NCBI GenBank assembly: GCA_905236275.1
Contig: CAJOPI010000003.1
Span: 1-5,932, forward strand
Reading direction: 5' to 3'
From: an uncultured Lachnospiraceae bacterium
GTDB taxonomy: Bacteria; Bacillota; Clostridia; Lachnospirales; Lachnospiraceae
DNA: 5,932 bases
In this document: in pieces, positions 1-5,321 of the stretch
How positions within the stretch are numbered: position 1 is the stretch's first letter
Layout of the letters: each line of letters opens with the position of its first letter
Notes under the pieces: model-generated
Seen by the model: the letters and a program-made list of their open reading frames with translations, nothing else
The model's database searches: none
Told to the model about the DNA's origin: nothing
Position numbers and translations under genes: made by a program

Positions 1-8
1 AAAATCCC

Positions 9-52
9 GCAAACAAGCCATTTAAATGCAGCTACGCTGCGGGCTTGTTTGC
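9..52. terminator. Nested palindrome, possible transcription terminator of the ABC operon
   Basis: Positions 9-19 (GCAAACAAGCC) and 42-52 (GGCTTGTTTGC) are perfect 11-bp inverted arms. Inside them lies a second hairpin, GCAGC (28-32) and GCTGC (36-40) with loop TAC, and the self-complementary ATTTAAAT (20-27). On the minus strand the hairpin is followed by GGGATTTT, a short U-tract that reaches the window edge. On the plus strand it is followed after 4 nt by a T-rich run (57-68). A bidirectional terminator downstream of the solute-binding protein gene fits best. The end of a repeat element cannot be excluded because the sequence to the left is missing. Confidence 0.5.
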
Positions 53-74
53 CACCTGTTTTTTGTTTTCAGAC

Positions 75-99
75 GGAACCCGCAGTAGATGCGTGTTCC
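75..99. other. Small imperfect hairpin downstream of the solute-binding protein gene
   Basis: GGAAC (75-79) pairs with GTTCC (95-99), and CGCA (81-84) pairs with TGCG (90-93), with one C/T mismatch between them and a 5-nt loop. Neither strand carries a U-tract directly after it, so it is not a classical intrinsic terminator. It could help stabilise the 3' end of the minus-strand transcript. Otherwise the 1-129 stretch holds no gene that I can support. Confidence 0.3.
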
Positions 100-129
100 T
101 GTAATTTGCTCACAAAAATACATACTTTT

Positions 130-1164
130 TTACTTGCTTTCAGCAGAAAGCTCTTCCTGTGCTTTTTCAGCATAAGAAGTATCTATCGCGTTTTTGAAAA
201 ATTCAAGGTCTTTAGCGTCCTGTATCAAATCCTGTCCTTTAAGGAAGGTTGAAACCTTTAAGAGCGCATTTGCAGCGTTGTCATTACCGAATACTGCATC
301 CGTAAACTGGTCGTCAAGGTTCGGATATAAATCTGACATAAGCGCATCCACTTCATCAACAGACTTTTCAAGACAGGTTGCAATTGACTGCTTGGCAGCT
401 GCTTCATCGCTTTCGTAGAAATCTACGCCTTTTTTCAGGGCTTTGATATAAGCAACAACCTGTTCCGGATGCTCCTCTGCGAAAGCAGTTCTTACAATGT
501 GGAAGTTGATCGTCTGATAACCGCTGTCAAGAAGATCACCGATTGTAAGGATGACCTTTCCGTTACTGTTCTTAAGATTGCCGAGGGTAGGCTCCCATGT
601 ATAAGCGGCTTCGATATCTCCGCGTTCCCATGCGGCACTAAGCTCGGAAGTAGACATATTTACCATTTCAACATCGTTTGCAGTGAGCCCTGCAGCTTCG
701 AGAGCGGAGAGAAGTCCGTAATGTCCGTCTGATGCAAAGGTTACGCCGACCTTTTTGCCCTTCAGGTCAGTAACGCTCTCTATGCCGGAGTCGGCCTTGA
801 CAACAAGACCGTCTGAACCTCTTTTAAGACTTTCAGCATAGATGATCTTGTAGTCGATACCGGTTGTAAGACCTGTAGTTGTAGGGCAGATACCGATCTG
901 ACCGAAATCAACGCTTCCTGAAGTCATTGCCGTAAGGATATCACGACCTGCGCTGAATTTCTGTATGTCTATGTTATCGCCCATGTATTCCTGAAAGTAG
1001 CCTTCCTGCTTGGAAACGGTAGTACAGTCAGGCAAATCCTGGACTGCAAGAACCGCACCCTTTGAAGATGAGTCAGCGGTTTTTGCTTCCGAAGAACCGC
1101 AGCCTGAAAGAATGCTTAAGCATAATGCCGAAGCAATGATTGATGAGATGATTTTCTTTTTCAT
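130..1164 (-). CDS. ABC transporter solute-binding lipoprotein, taurine/aliphatic-sulfonate type (TauA/SsuA-like, NMT1 superfamily)
   Basis: This 344-residue protein is the extracellular substrate receptor of an ABC importer. It has a lipoprotein signal: MKKK, a hydrophobic core, then the lipobox LSGC with Cys22 as the predicted lipidation site, followed by a Ser-rich linker (about 23-36). The mature part shows features I associate with TauA-type proteins: SGSVDFGQIG (82-91), DLKGKKVGVTFASDGHYGLL (133-152) and AAWERGDIEAAYTWEP (177-192). The C-terminal 100 residues are helical, as is usual for the family. The start is fixed by a near-ideal GGAGGT site (minus strand, 1174-1169) 4 nt before the ATG. 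The gene lies 33 bp after the permease and is surely co-transcribed with it. The family is clear. The substrate (taurine, another sulfonate, or a different small anion or amine) is inferred by resemblance only; NitT-type or thiamine-precursor binding proteins are related alternatives. Confidence 0.93.
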   Translation of the reverse strand: MKKKIISSIIASALCLSILSGCGSSEAKTADSSSKGAVLAVQDLPDCTTVSKQEGYFQEYMGDNIDIQKFSAGRDILTAMTSGSVDFGQIGICPTTTGLTTGIDYKIIYAESLKRGSDGLVVKADSGIESVTDLKGKKVGVTFASDGHYGLLSALEAAGLTANDVEMVNMSTSELSAAWERGDIEAAYTWEPTLGNLKNSNGKVILTIGDLLDSGYQTINFHIVRTAFAEEHPEQVVAYIKALKKGVDFYESDEAAAKQSIATCLEKSVDEVDALMSDLYPNLDDQFTDAVFGNDNAANALLKVSTFLKGQDLIQDAKDLEFFKNAIDTSYAEKAQEELSAESK

Positions 1165-1197
1165 AATGACCTCCGATAAAACAATTAAACTGATGGT

Positions 1198-2043
1198 TTA
1201 GAGCATCTTTTTCCAAGGGATAAGATTTTTCTCTGCTGTACGAAGAACGAAATCTATGACGATTCCGGTAAGTCCCATAACTATAATTCCGACGAATATT
1301 ACATCACTTCTGAGCCAGTTTCCCGCGTCAAGAACCATCCAGCCGATACCGGAGGAAGCAGCCACCATTTCAGCGGCAACGAGTGTACTGTAGCCATGAC
1401 CTATCGCTGTCCTTATGCCGGTAAATATGTCAGCGGCCGCATAGGGAAGAATGACACGTACAAATATCTGTCTTTCGTTTGCGCCTAAGATACGTGCGGT
1501 ATTTGTATATGAATCCGGAATTTTGGAAACTGCTGCAACACAGGATACATATATAGGTGCAAAACAGGCGATGTAGAGCAGCATAACCTTTGAGGAATTA
1601 TCAATACCCATCCAGAGTATCAGCAGAGTGTAGTAAGCAAGTGGCGGAAGAGGTCTTACAAATTCGATAATGGGTTCAAGGAGACCGCGAACTGTTTCGT
1701 TTCTTCCGCTGAGAAGCCCTAAGGGTATCGCTGTAAGGATTGCAATTCCGAAAGCACTGAAAAGTCTGGAGAAGCTTGTAAGCAGATGCACAAGAAGAGT
1801 GCTGCCCTTATAGCCGTCAGTACAGATATCTATAAAGCATTTCACAACATCTGAGAGCTTGGGTACAACGGCAGAGCTGTTCAGTACGGTAAGAGATGCT
1901 ATCTCCCATGCTGCAAAAATTATGGCAGCCGTAACAAAAGGAAGAAGATTTTCTTTTTTGATACCGGGAGCTTTCCTTCCTGTTTTTGCTGCTGCTTCTT
2001 TTTTTTCATTAACTATTATATTATTTAATGCGTAGCCTTCCAT
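1198..2043 (-). CDS. ABC transporter permease, taurine/aliphatic-sulfonate type (TauC/SsuC-like)
   Basis: This 281-residue integral membrane protein forms the translocation channel of the importer whose receptor is the next gene. After a charged cytoplasmic N-terminus (1-31) come about six hydrophobic segments near residues 33-54, 95-112, 135-147, 152-172, 206-228 and 246-266. Diagnostic stretches are FVRPLPPLAYY (128-138), the ATPase-contacting EAA loop ARILGANE...VILPYAAADIFTG (183-209), GYSTLVAAEM (217-226) and the C-terminal NLIPWKKML. These strongly recall TauC. Length is normal for the family. The ATG is preceded by AAAGGA about 6 nt upstream on the minus strand. No other Met lies in the N-terminal half. 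It is the first gene of the minus-strand operon. The matching ATPase is not encoded in this window. Substrate is inferred only. Confidence 0.93.
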   Translation of the reverse strand: MEGYALNNIIVNEKKEAAAKTGRKAPGIKKENLLPFVTAAIIFAAWEIASLTVLNSSAVVPKLSDVVKCFIDICTDGYKGSTLLVHLLTSFSRLFSAFGIAILTAIPLGLLSGRNETVRGLLEPIIEFVRPLPPLAYYTLLILWMGIDNSSKVMLLYIACFAPIYVSCVAAVSKIPDSYTNTARILGANERQIFVRVILPYAAADIFTGIRTAIGHGYSTLVAAEMVAASSGIGWMVLDAGNWLRSDVIFVGIIVMGLTGIVIDFVLRTAEKNLIPWKKML

Positions 2044-2079
2044 AACCTATCCTTTATTTTAATATAACTATTTCTTGTA

Positions 2080-2110
2080 ACTAACCTTTAATATACTAAC
2101 TTATTAATAT
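2080..2110. repeat. Tandem imperfect direct repeat over the transporter promoter -10 region
   Basis: Two adjacent copies, ACTAACCTTTAATAT (2080-2094) and ACTAACTTATTAATAT (2095-2110), match at 14 of 16 aligned positions with one base indel and one substitution. They lie head to tail and cover the -10 box and the predicted start point of the minus-strand promoter. That is where an operator for a regulator binding tandem half-sites would sit. AT-rich chance similarity is possible. Confidence 0.4.
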
Positions 2111-2122
2111 GAAACTTGTCAA
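2093..2122 (-). promoter_or_regulatory. Sigma-A type promoter of the ABC transporter operon
   Basis: On the minus strand a perfect -35 box TTGACA (2122-2117) is followed after 18 bp by TAGTAT (2098-2093), a 4/6 match to TATAAT. Shifting by one gives TTAGTA with a 17-bp spacer. Transcription would begin near 2085, leaving a leader of about 40 nt before the permease ATG at 2043. The -35 lies inside the short palindrome CTTGTCAAG (2115-2123). Confidence 0.6.
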
Positions 2123-2160
2123 GGAATAAGAAATTTTTTATAAATTTTTAATGACATCAC

Positions 2161-2190
2161 TTTTGACCCTGATATCATATCATTTTTGAC
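2161..2190. promoter_or_regulatory. Palindrome flanked by TTTTGAC direct repeats, candidate operator
   Basis: TTTTGAC occurs at 2161-2167 and 2184-2190. Between them is a perfect odd palindrome, TGATAT-C-ATATCA (2170-2182). The repeat spacing is 23 bp. It sits about 40 bp upstream of the minus-strand -35 box and about 225 bp upstream of the rightward operon, a location fitting an activator or shared regulator site. No regulator gene is in view. Confidence 0.35.
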
Positions 2191-2242
2191 GATTAAGAAA
2201 AGAGAGGCTGTGCACCAAAGTAAGTACAATCCGGAAGAAAAC

Positions 2243-2275
2243 CTTTGCAACAGATAAAGGTCATTTGTTGCAAAG
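2243..2275. repeat. 10-bp perfect inverted repeat with a competing stem
   Basis: CTTTGCAACA (2243-2252) and TGTTGCAAAG (2266-2275) are perfect inverted copies separated by 13 nt. The left arm also overlaps a second possible stem, ACCTTT (2241-2246) with AAAGGT (2256-2261), so the two folds exclude each other. Further right, AAGATG (2295-2300) can pair with CATCTT (2312-2317), and CTTTGCGAAAG (2315-2325) repeats the CTTTGC motif. The site may be a two-half-site operator in DNA, or a structured leader if transcription begins upstream of it. I recognise no known riboswitch class here. Confidence 0.45.
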
Positions 2276-2334
2276 AATTTCCTCTGCTAAATTCAAGATG
2301 CAATATCTGTTCATCTTTGCGAAAGTTTAGAAAA

Positions 2335-2364
2335 TATTATAGTCCGCTTTTTGGGTATTATAGT
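2335..2364 (+). promoter_or_regulatory. Twin TATTATAGT boxes, candidate promoter region of the isomerase-oxidoreductase operon
   Basis: TATTATAGT occurs at 2335-2343 and 2356-2364, exactly 21 bp apart. TATTAT is a good -10-like hexamer (5/6 to TATAAT) in each copy, but no convincing -35 hexamer stands 16-18 bp upstream of either. This suggests a promoter needing an activator. Starting from the second copy the leader would be about 45 nt to the ATG at 2415. Confidence 0.35.
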
Positions 2365-2414
2365 TTCATCAGGAACGAAAAAAATTCATATTAAAGTATA
2401 GAAGGAGACAAAAA

Positions 2415-3254
2415 ATGAAAAAGACACTTCCGGTTGGAATTCAGGTTTACGGTCTCAGAGACCTGCTTGAAAATACACCTGATAATTTCAAAAATGTAAT
2501 GCAGAAGGTTAAGGAACTCGGATATGACGGCGTTGAGCTTGCAGGGCTTTACGGACATACACCTGAATATATCAGGGAAACTCTTGATGAGGTTGGACTT
2601 GTTCCGATAAGCGCCCATGTTGCTTTTGCGGAGATGATGGAAAATATCGACGGAATAATCGCTGATTATAAAAAGATAGGTGTTAAGTATCTTGTAATGC
2701 CATATATGTCAGAAGAGTACCGTCCGGCAAATCCTGAAGGCTTTAAGAAATTCCTTCCTCTGCTGAATGAGATAGGAAAGAAGATACATGATGCAGGCAT
2801 GACCTTCCTTTATCACAATCACGATTTCGAGTTTGTGAAGATGGAAAACGGCAACTGGGGTTATGATGAAATGTTTGACGCAATTCCTCATGACAACCTT
2901 ATGTCAGAGCTCGATACCTGCTGGTGTCAGGTTGCAACCGCTGATGCTGAGGGCTTTGTAAGGAAGTATAAAGACCGCATTCCGGTAGTTCACTTAAAAG
3001 ACTATATCAAGCAGGGTGAAGTCAAGAATATGTACAAGCTTATCGGTATCGACAGTGAGGAGGACGACGGAGAAGAGGGATATTTCGGTTTCAGACCTGT
3101 AGGCTTCGGCATGATGATATGGGAGCCTGTTCTGAATGCGGCAGTTGAGTCAAATGCAAACTGGGTGATTGTTGAGCAGGATGAGCATTATGAGTTGGAG
3201 CCCCTTGAATGTGCAAGAAGAAGCAGAGAGTATTTAAGAATACTCGGCTGGTAA
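2415..3254 (+). CDS. Sugar phosphate isomerase/epimerase-like TIM-barrel protein (AP endonuclease 2 fold)
   Basis: This 279-residue single-domain enzyme belongs to the xylose-isomerase-like TIM-barrel family (COG1082), cytoplasmic, with no signal peptide. Visible family motifs in order are GIQVYGLRD (8-16), GYDGVELAGLYG (36-47), SAHVAF (66-71), YHNHDFEF (133-140), ELDTCW (165-170), VVHLKD (191-196) and VIVEQD (251-256). By family knowledge E139, D167, H193 and E254 are the likely metal-binding set. Between HLKD and the next conserved stretch is an acidic segment around 213-221. The start has AAGGAG 7 nt upstream. It is the first gene of a two-gene operon with a Gfo/Idh/MocA oxidoreductase 46 bp downstream. 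Such pairs process sugars, inositols or oxidised (3-keto) glycosides. The actual substrate and reaction (isomerase, epimerase, dehydratase or lyase) cannot be told from the sequence. Confidence 0.92.
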   Translation: MKKTLPVGIQVYGLRDLLENTPDNFKNVMQKVKELGYDGVELAGLYGHTPEYIRETLDEVGLVPISAHVAFAEMMENIDGIIADYKKIGVKYLVMPYMSEEYRPANPEGFKKFLPLLNEIGKKIHDAGMTFLYHNHDFEFVKMENGNWGYDEMFDAIPHDNLMSELDTCWCQVATADAEGFVRKYKDRIPVVHLKDYIKQGEVKNMYKLIGIDSEEDDGEEGYFGFRPVGFGMMIWEPVLNAAVESNANWVIVEQDEHYELEPLECARRSREYLRILGW

Positions 3255-3300
3255 TCAATAAGTTAAGAAAAGATATTTAAGATAAGGAGACTATAGAAAG

Positions 3301-4581
3301 ATGAAAGAAATCAGAATTGCAATTATCGGAACGGGAATGATTTCCCACAGACACATGACAGTTATCGAGAACTTAAAGAAGCGCGGACAGAACATCAAGG
3401 TTGTTGCTGCTGCCGAAATTGAGAAGGACAGACTCGAAGCATTCGGAAAGAAGTACGGTATCGACGAGAAGGATCTTTATCAGGATTTCCGCGAAATGCT
3501 CAAGAGAGATGATATTGACGAAGTTGAGGTATGCGTACACAACAATCTTCATACATCTGTTGCAACAGCAGTTATGGCAGCCGGTTTTGACTGCTATTCA
3601 GAGAAGCCCATGGCATGCAGCTATGCTGATGCAAAGATACTATATGATGCACAGAAAAAGTATGGTAAGAAGCTTGCAGTACAGATAAGCTCAATCTATA
3701 ATCCTCAGACCCGTATTGCAAAGAAGATGATCGAGGAAGGAAAGCTCGGTAAGGTTTACCATGCAAGAAGTGTAGGACACAGACGTCAGGGACGCCCCGG
3801 CTATGATATGCCTTTCTTCAGCCCCGCATTCATCGATCCTAAAATCGGCGTACATGGACCTCTTTTTGACCTCGGTATTTATCACCTTGCACAGATGCTC
3901 TATGTTCTTGGTATGCCGGAGCTTGAAAGCGTTTACGGCTTCCAGTCGGCAGATTACTGGCAGGACGAGAGAATTGACAAGGCTGTAGGACGCAAGTTCC
4001 AGGCTGAAGACTTGGGTGTTGGTATGGCACGCTTCAAGGGCGGTCTTTCAATGGATATCTACGAAGACTGGGCTATGCACATGGACGATATCGGAACAAG
4101 CTTTATCGCCGGTGCAAAGGGCGGACTTAAGTTCCTTGACGTTGATACAACAGGCGGTCCTCTTGCAGTTCCCGAAGGCGGAAGCATTGTAGGCGGCGGC
4201 GCACTCCAGAAGCCCAGACTTGTTCACTTTGGTATTGATGAGTATGACTGCCTCTTCGAGAACAAGATTGACTGCGCTATCGACGATGTGACCGGTATGC
4301 AGGAGCTTATGCTTAATCCGGGACTTGAGAAGTACAATGACAATCAGCTTCACTGGTATTCCTACCTTCGCGGTGAGCTTACCGACGAGACAAGAATTGA
4401 CTCGCCTTACATCGCAATGCAGACAGCATTCCTTTCAGACGGTGTTGTTCTTTCAAGTGAACTCGGACGTTCCGTATCTGCCGAGGAGATCAAGGCTATG
4501 TCTAAGTCGATCGCTATCCGCGAGCAGGAGACACCTTTCGGAACAATTAAATACGATTTTGATGAGTACAAGCCTGAATAA
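3301..4581 (+). CDS. Gfo/Idh/MocA family NAD(P)-dependent oxidoreductase
   Basis: This 426-residue cytoplasmic dehydrogenase would oxidise or reduce a hydroxyl of a sugar, cyclitol or glycoside using NAD(P). The N-terminal Rossmann domain has IAIIGTGMISHRHM (6-19, dinucleotide-binding glycines G10 and G12) and the family motif EKPMA (101-105) with the probable catalytic K102. The C-terminal alpha/beta domain has GPLFDLGIYHLAQ (186-198), whose D190 and H195 probably complete the active site, and EDLGVGMARFKGG (236-248). It is longer than the usual 330-390 residues; the extra length is in the C-terminal half, which includes a Gly-rich stretch (292-300). The SD AAGGAG (3284-3289) is 11 nt from the ATG, rather far. 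No alternative in-frame start is better. It is co-transcribed with the upstream isomerase-like gene and is followed by a strong terminator. Codons look more biased (AAG, CTT, GAC) than in the next genes, hinting at good expression. Confidence 0.93.
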   Translation: MKEIRIAIIGTGMISHRHMTVIENLKKRGQNIKVVAAAEIEKDRLEAFGKKYGIDEKDLYQDFREMLKRDDIDEVEVCVHNNLHTSVATAVMAAGFDCYSEKPMACSYADAKILYDAQKKYGKKLAVQISSIYNPQTRIAKKMIEEGKLGKVYHARSVGHRRQGRPGYDMPFFSPAFIDPKIGVHGPLFDLGIYHLAQMLYVLGMPELESVYGFQSADYWQDERIDKAVGRKFQAEDLGVGMARFKGGLSMDIYEDWAMHMDDIGTSFIAGAKGGLKFLDVDTTGGPLAVPEGGSIVGGGALQKPRLVHFGIDEYDCLFENKIDCAIDDVTGMQELMLNPGLEKYNDNQLHWYSYLRGELTDETRIDSPYIAMQTAFLSDGVVLSSELGRSVSAEEIKAMSKSIAIREQETPFGTIKYDFDEYKPE

Positions 4582-4593
4582 ACAAGCTTTTCG

Positions 4594-4624
4594 GAGCAGG
4601 GATAAAATTCCCTGCTCTTTTTTT
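4594..4624 (+). terminator. Rho-independent terminator of the isomerase-oxidoreductase operon
   Basis: GAGCAGGGA (4594-4602) pairs perfectly with TCCCTGCTC (4609-4617) around a 6-nt loop. Seven T residues (4618-4624) follow immediately. It lies 12 bp after the oxidoreductase stop. The left side lacks an adjacent A-run in the right place to serve the opposite strand, so it acts rightward. Confidence 0.93.
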
Positions 4625-4652
4625 GGACTTTTTAGAACGAAAGGCTTATAAT
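4623..4652 (+). promoter_or_regulatory. Promoter of the SGNH hydrolase-MATE unit
   Basis: A perfect TATAAT (4647-4652) lies just after the terminator. A weak -35 candidate, TTGGAC (4623-4628, 3/6), is 18 bp upstream and partly inside the terminator T-tract. The expected start of transcription is around 4658-4660, i.e. at the ATG of the next gene (4659). Confidence 0.5.
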
Positions 4653-4658
4653 GGGGAA

Positions 4659-5321
4659 ATGACAAATTTTAAGAGAATTATAAATACGGCTTTGGTGCTT
4701 GCTTTACTTGGCTTTCTGATTGCAGGCGCAAGGTTTGATTTCAAAAGAAAGCTTTATTCAAGAGAAAATATGCTGATTGATATTCCTGATAATATGAAGT
4801 CTTTATATATAGGAGACTCCCGTACAATGGGACTTTTTATTGCCTCCGGAGGAGGAAAGGACGAGAATACAGGCTGGATAGCGGAGGGCGGAGTAAAGCT
4901 TGAATGGTTCAGGGAATACGCTGAAGCAATAGCAGCGGACAAAATAGGAGACTGCAAAAGGATAGTCGTGCTTTTGGGTATAAATGACATTTTGGGAAAT
5001 CAGTTTAACGACGGAGAAAATGCTGACAGCGGAGAATATATTGAATGTCTGGAAAAATTTGCCCAAAAATATGAGAAAAGGGGAGTGACGGTTTATTACG
5101 TGTCGGTACTTCCGGTTGATAGCTCCTATGCTGACTTAAATGAACTTGTCGAGAAATTTAACAAGAGGGTTGGCAGCGGTCTTCAAAACTGTCACTATAT
5201 AGATTTATACAAAGAAGTTATAAATAAAGATTATTCGACAGTTGACGGACTGCATTTTGACATGGCTACAAGTGCAGATATTTACAATGATTTGGCGAAA
5301 TTTTTAAGGGATGATTATTGA
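4659..5321 (+). CDS. Membrane-anchored SGNH/GDSL-type hydrolase
   Basis: This 220-residue protein has one N-terminal hydrophobic segment (about 11-24) after a basic MTNFKR, giving a signal anchor or signal peptide without a lipobox, so the enzyme domain should lie outside the cell. SGNH blocks are visible: IGDSRTMG (51-58, nucleophile S54), a Gly of block II in AEGG (75-78), GIND (107-110, N109) and DGLH (196-199, D196 and H199). The family contains esterases, lipases and carbohydrate or peptidoglycan acetyl-esterases. The substrate here is unknown. I chose ATG 4659 because the longer reading from TTG 4623 would begin in the terminator T-tract. No good SD precedes 4659 (GGGG is only 2 nt away), and a perfect -10 box ends 6 nt upstream. 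The stop overlaps the start of the MATE gene, so the two are translationally coupled. Confidence 0.85.
   Translation: MTNFKRIINTALVLALLGFLIAGARFDFKRKLYSRENMLIDIPDNMKSLYIGDSRTMGLFIASGGGKDENTGWIAEGGVKLEWFREYAEAIAADKIGDCKRIVVLLGINDILGNQFNDGENADSGEYIECLEKFAQKYEKRGVTVYYVSVLPVDSSYADLNELVEKFNKRVGSGLQNCHYIDLYKEVINKDYSTVDGLHFDMATSADIYNDLAKFLRDDY

Noticed and set aside
469..732. Plus-strand frame opposite the solute-binding protein gene
   Set aside because: It is a shadow of a strongly supported minus-strand gene, with Cys/Ser-rich translation and no family features.
2200..2414. Known riboswitch (cobalamin, c-di-GMP, purine, guanidine) or T-box in the leader of the isomerase gene
   Set aside because: I looked for their conserved core strings and found none, and no terminator or sequestered SD is formed before the gene.
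4048..4353. 101-codon minus-strand frame opposite the oxidoreductase gene
   Set aside because: It is a shadow frame. The plus-strand product has conserved Gfo/Idh/MocA motifs throughout, and this frame has none.
2415..4581. C-glycoside deglycosylation system (DgpA with DgpB/DgpC type enzymes)
   Set aside because: The fold types agree in part, but the small beta-sandwich partner subunit expected next to the TIM-barrel component is absent, so the specific assignment is not supported.
4594..4624. Bidirectional terminator
   Set aside because: The left flank of the hairpin is CTTTTCG rather than an adjacent A-run, so no U-tract follows the hairpin on the minus strand.
4623..4658. Upstream TTG start extending the SGNH hydrolase by 12 residues
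   Set aside because: It begins inside the terminator T-tract, puts extra acidic and polar residues before the signal-anchor, and would lie upstream of the perfect TATAAT box.
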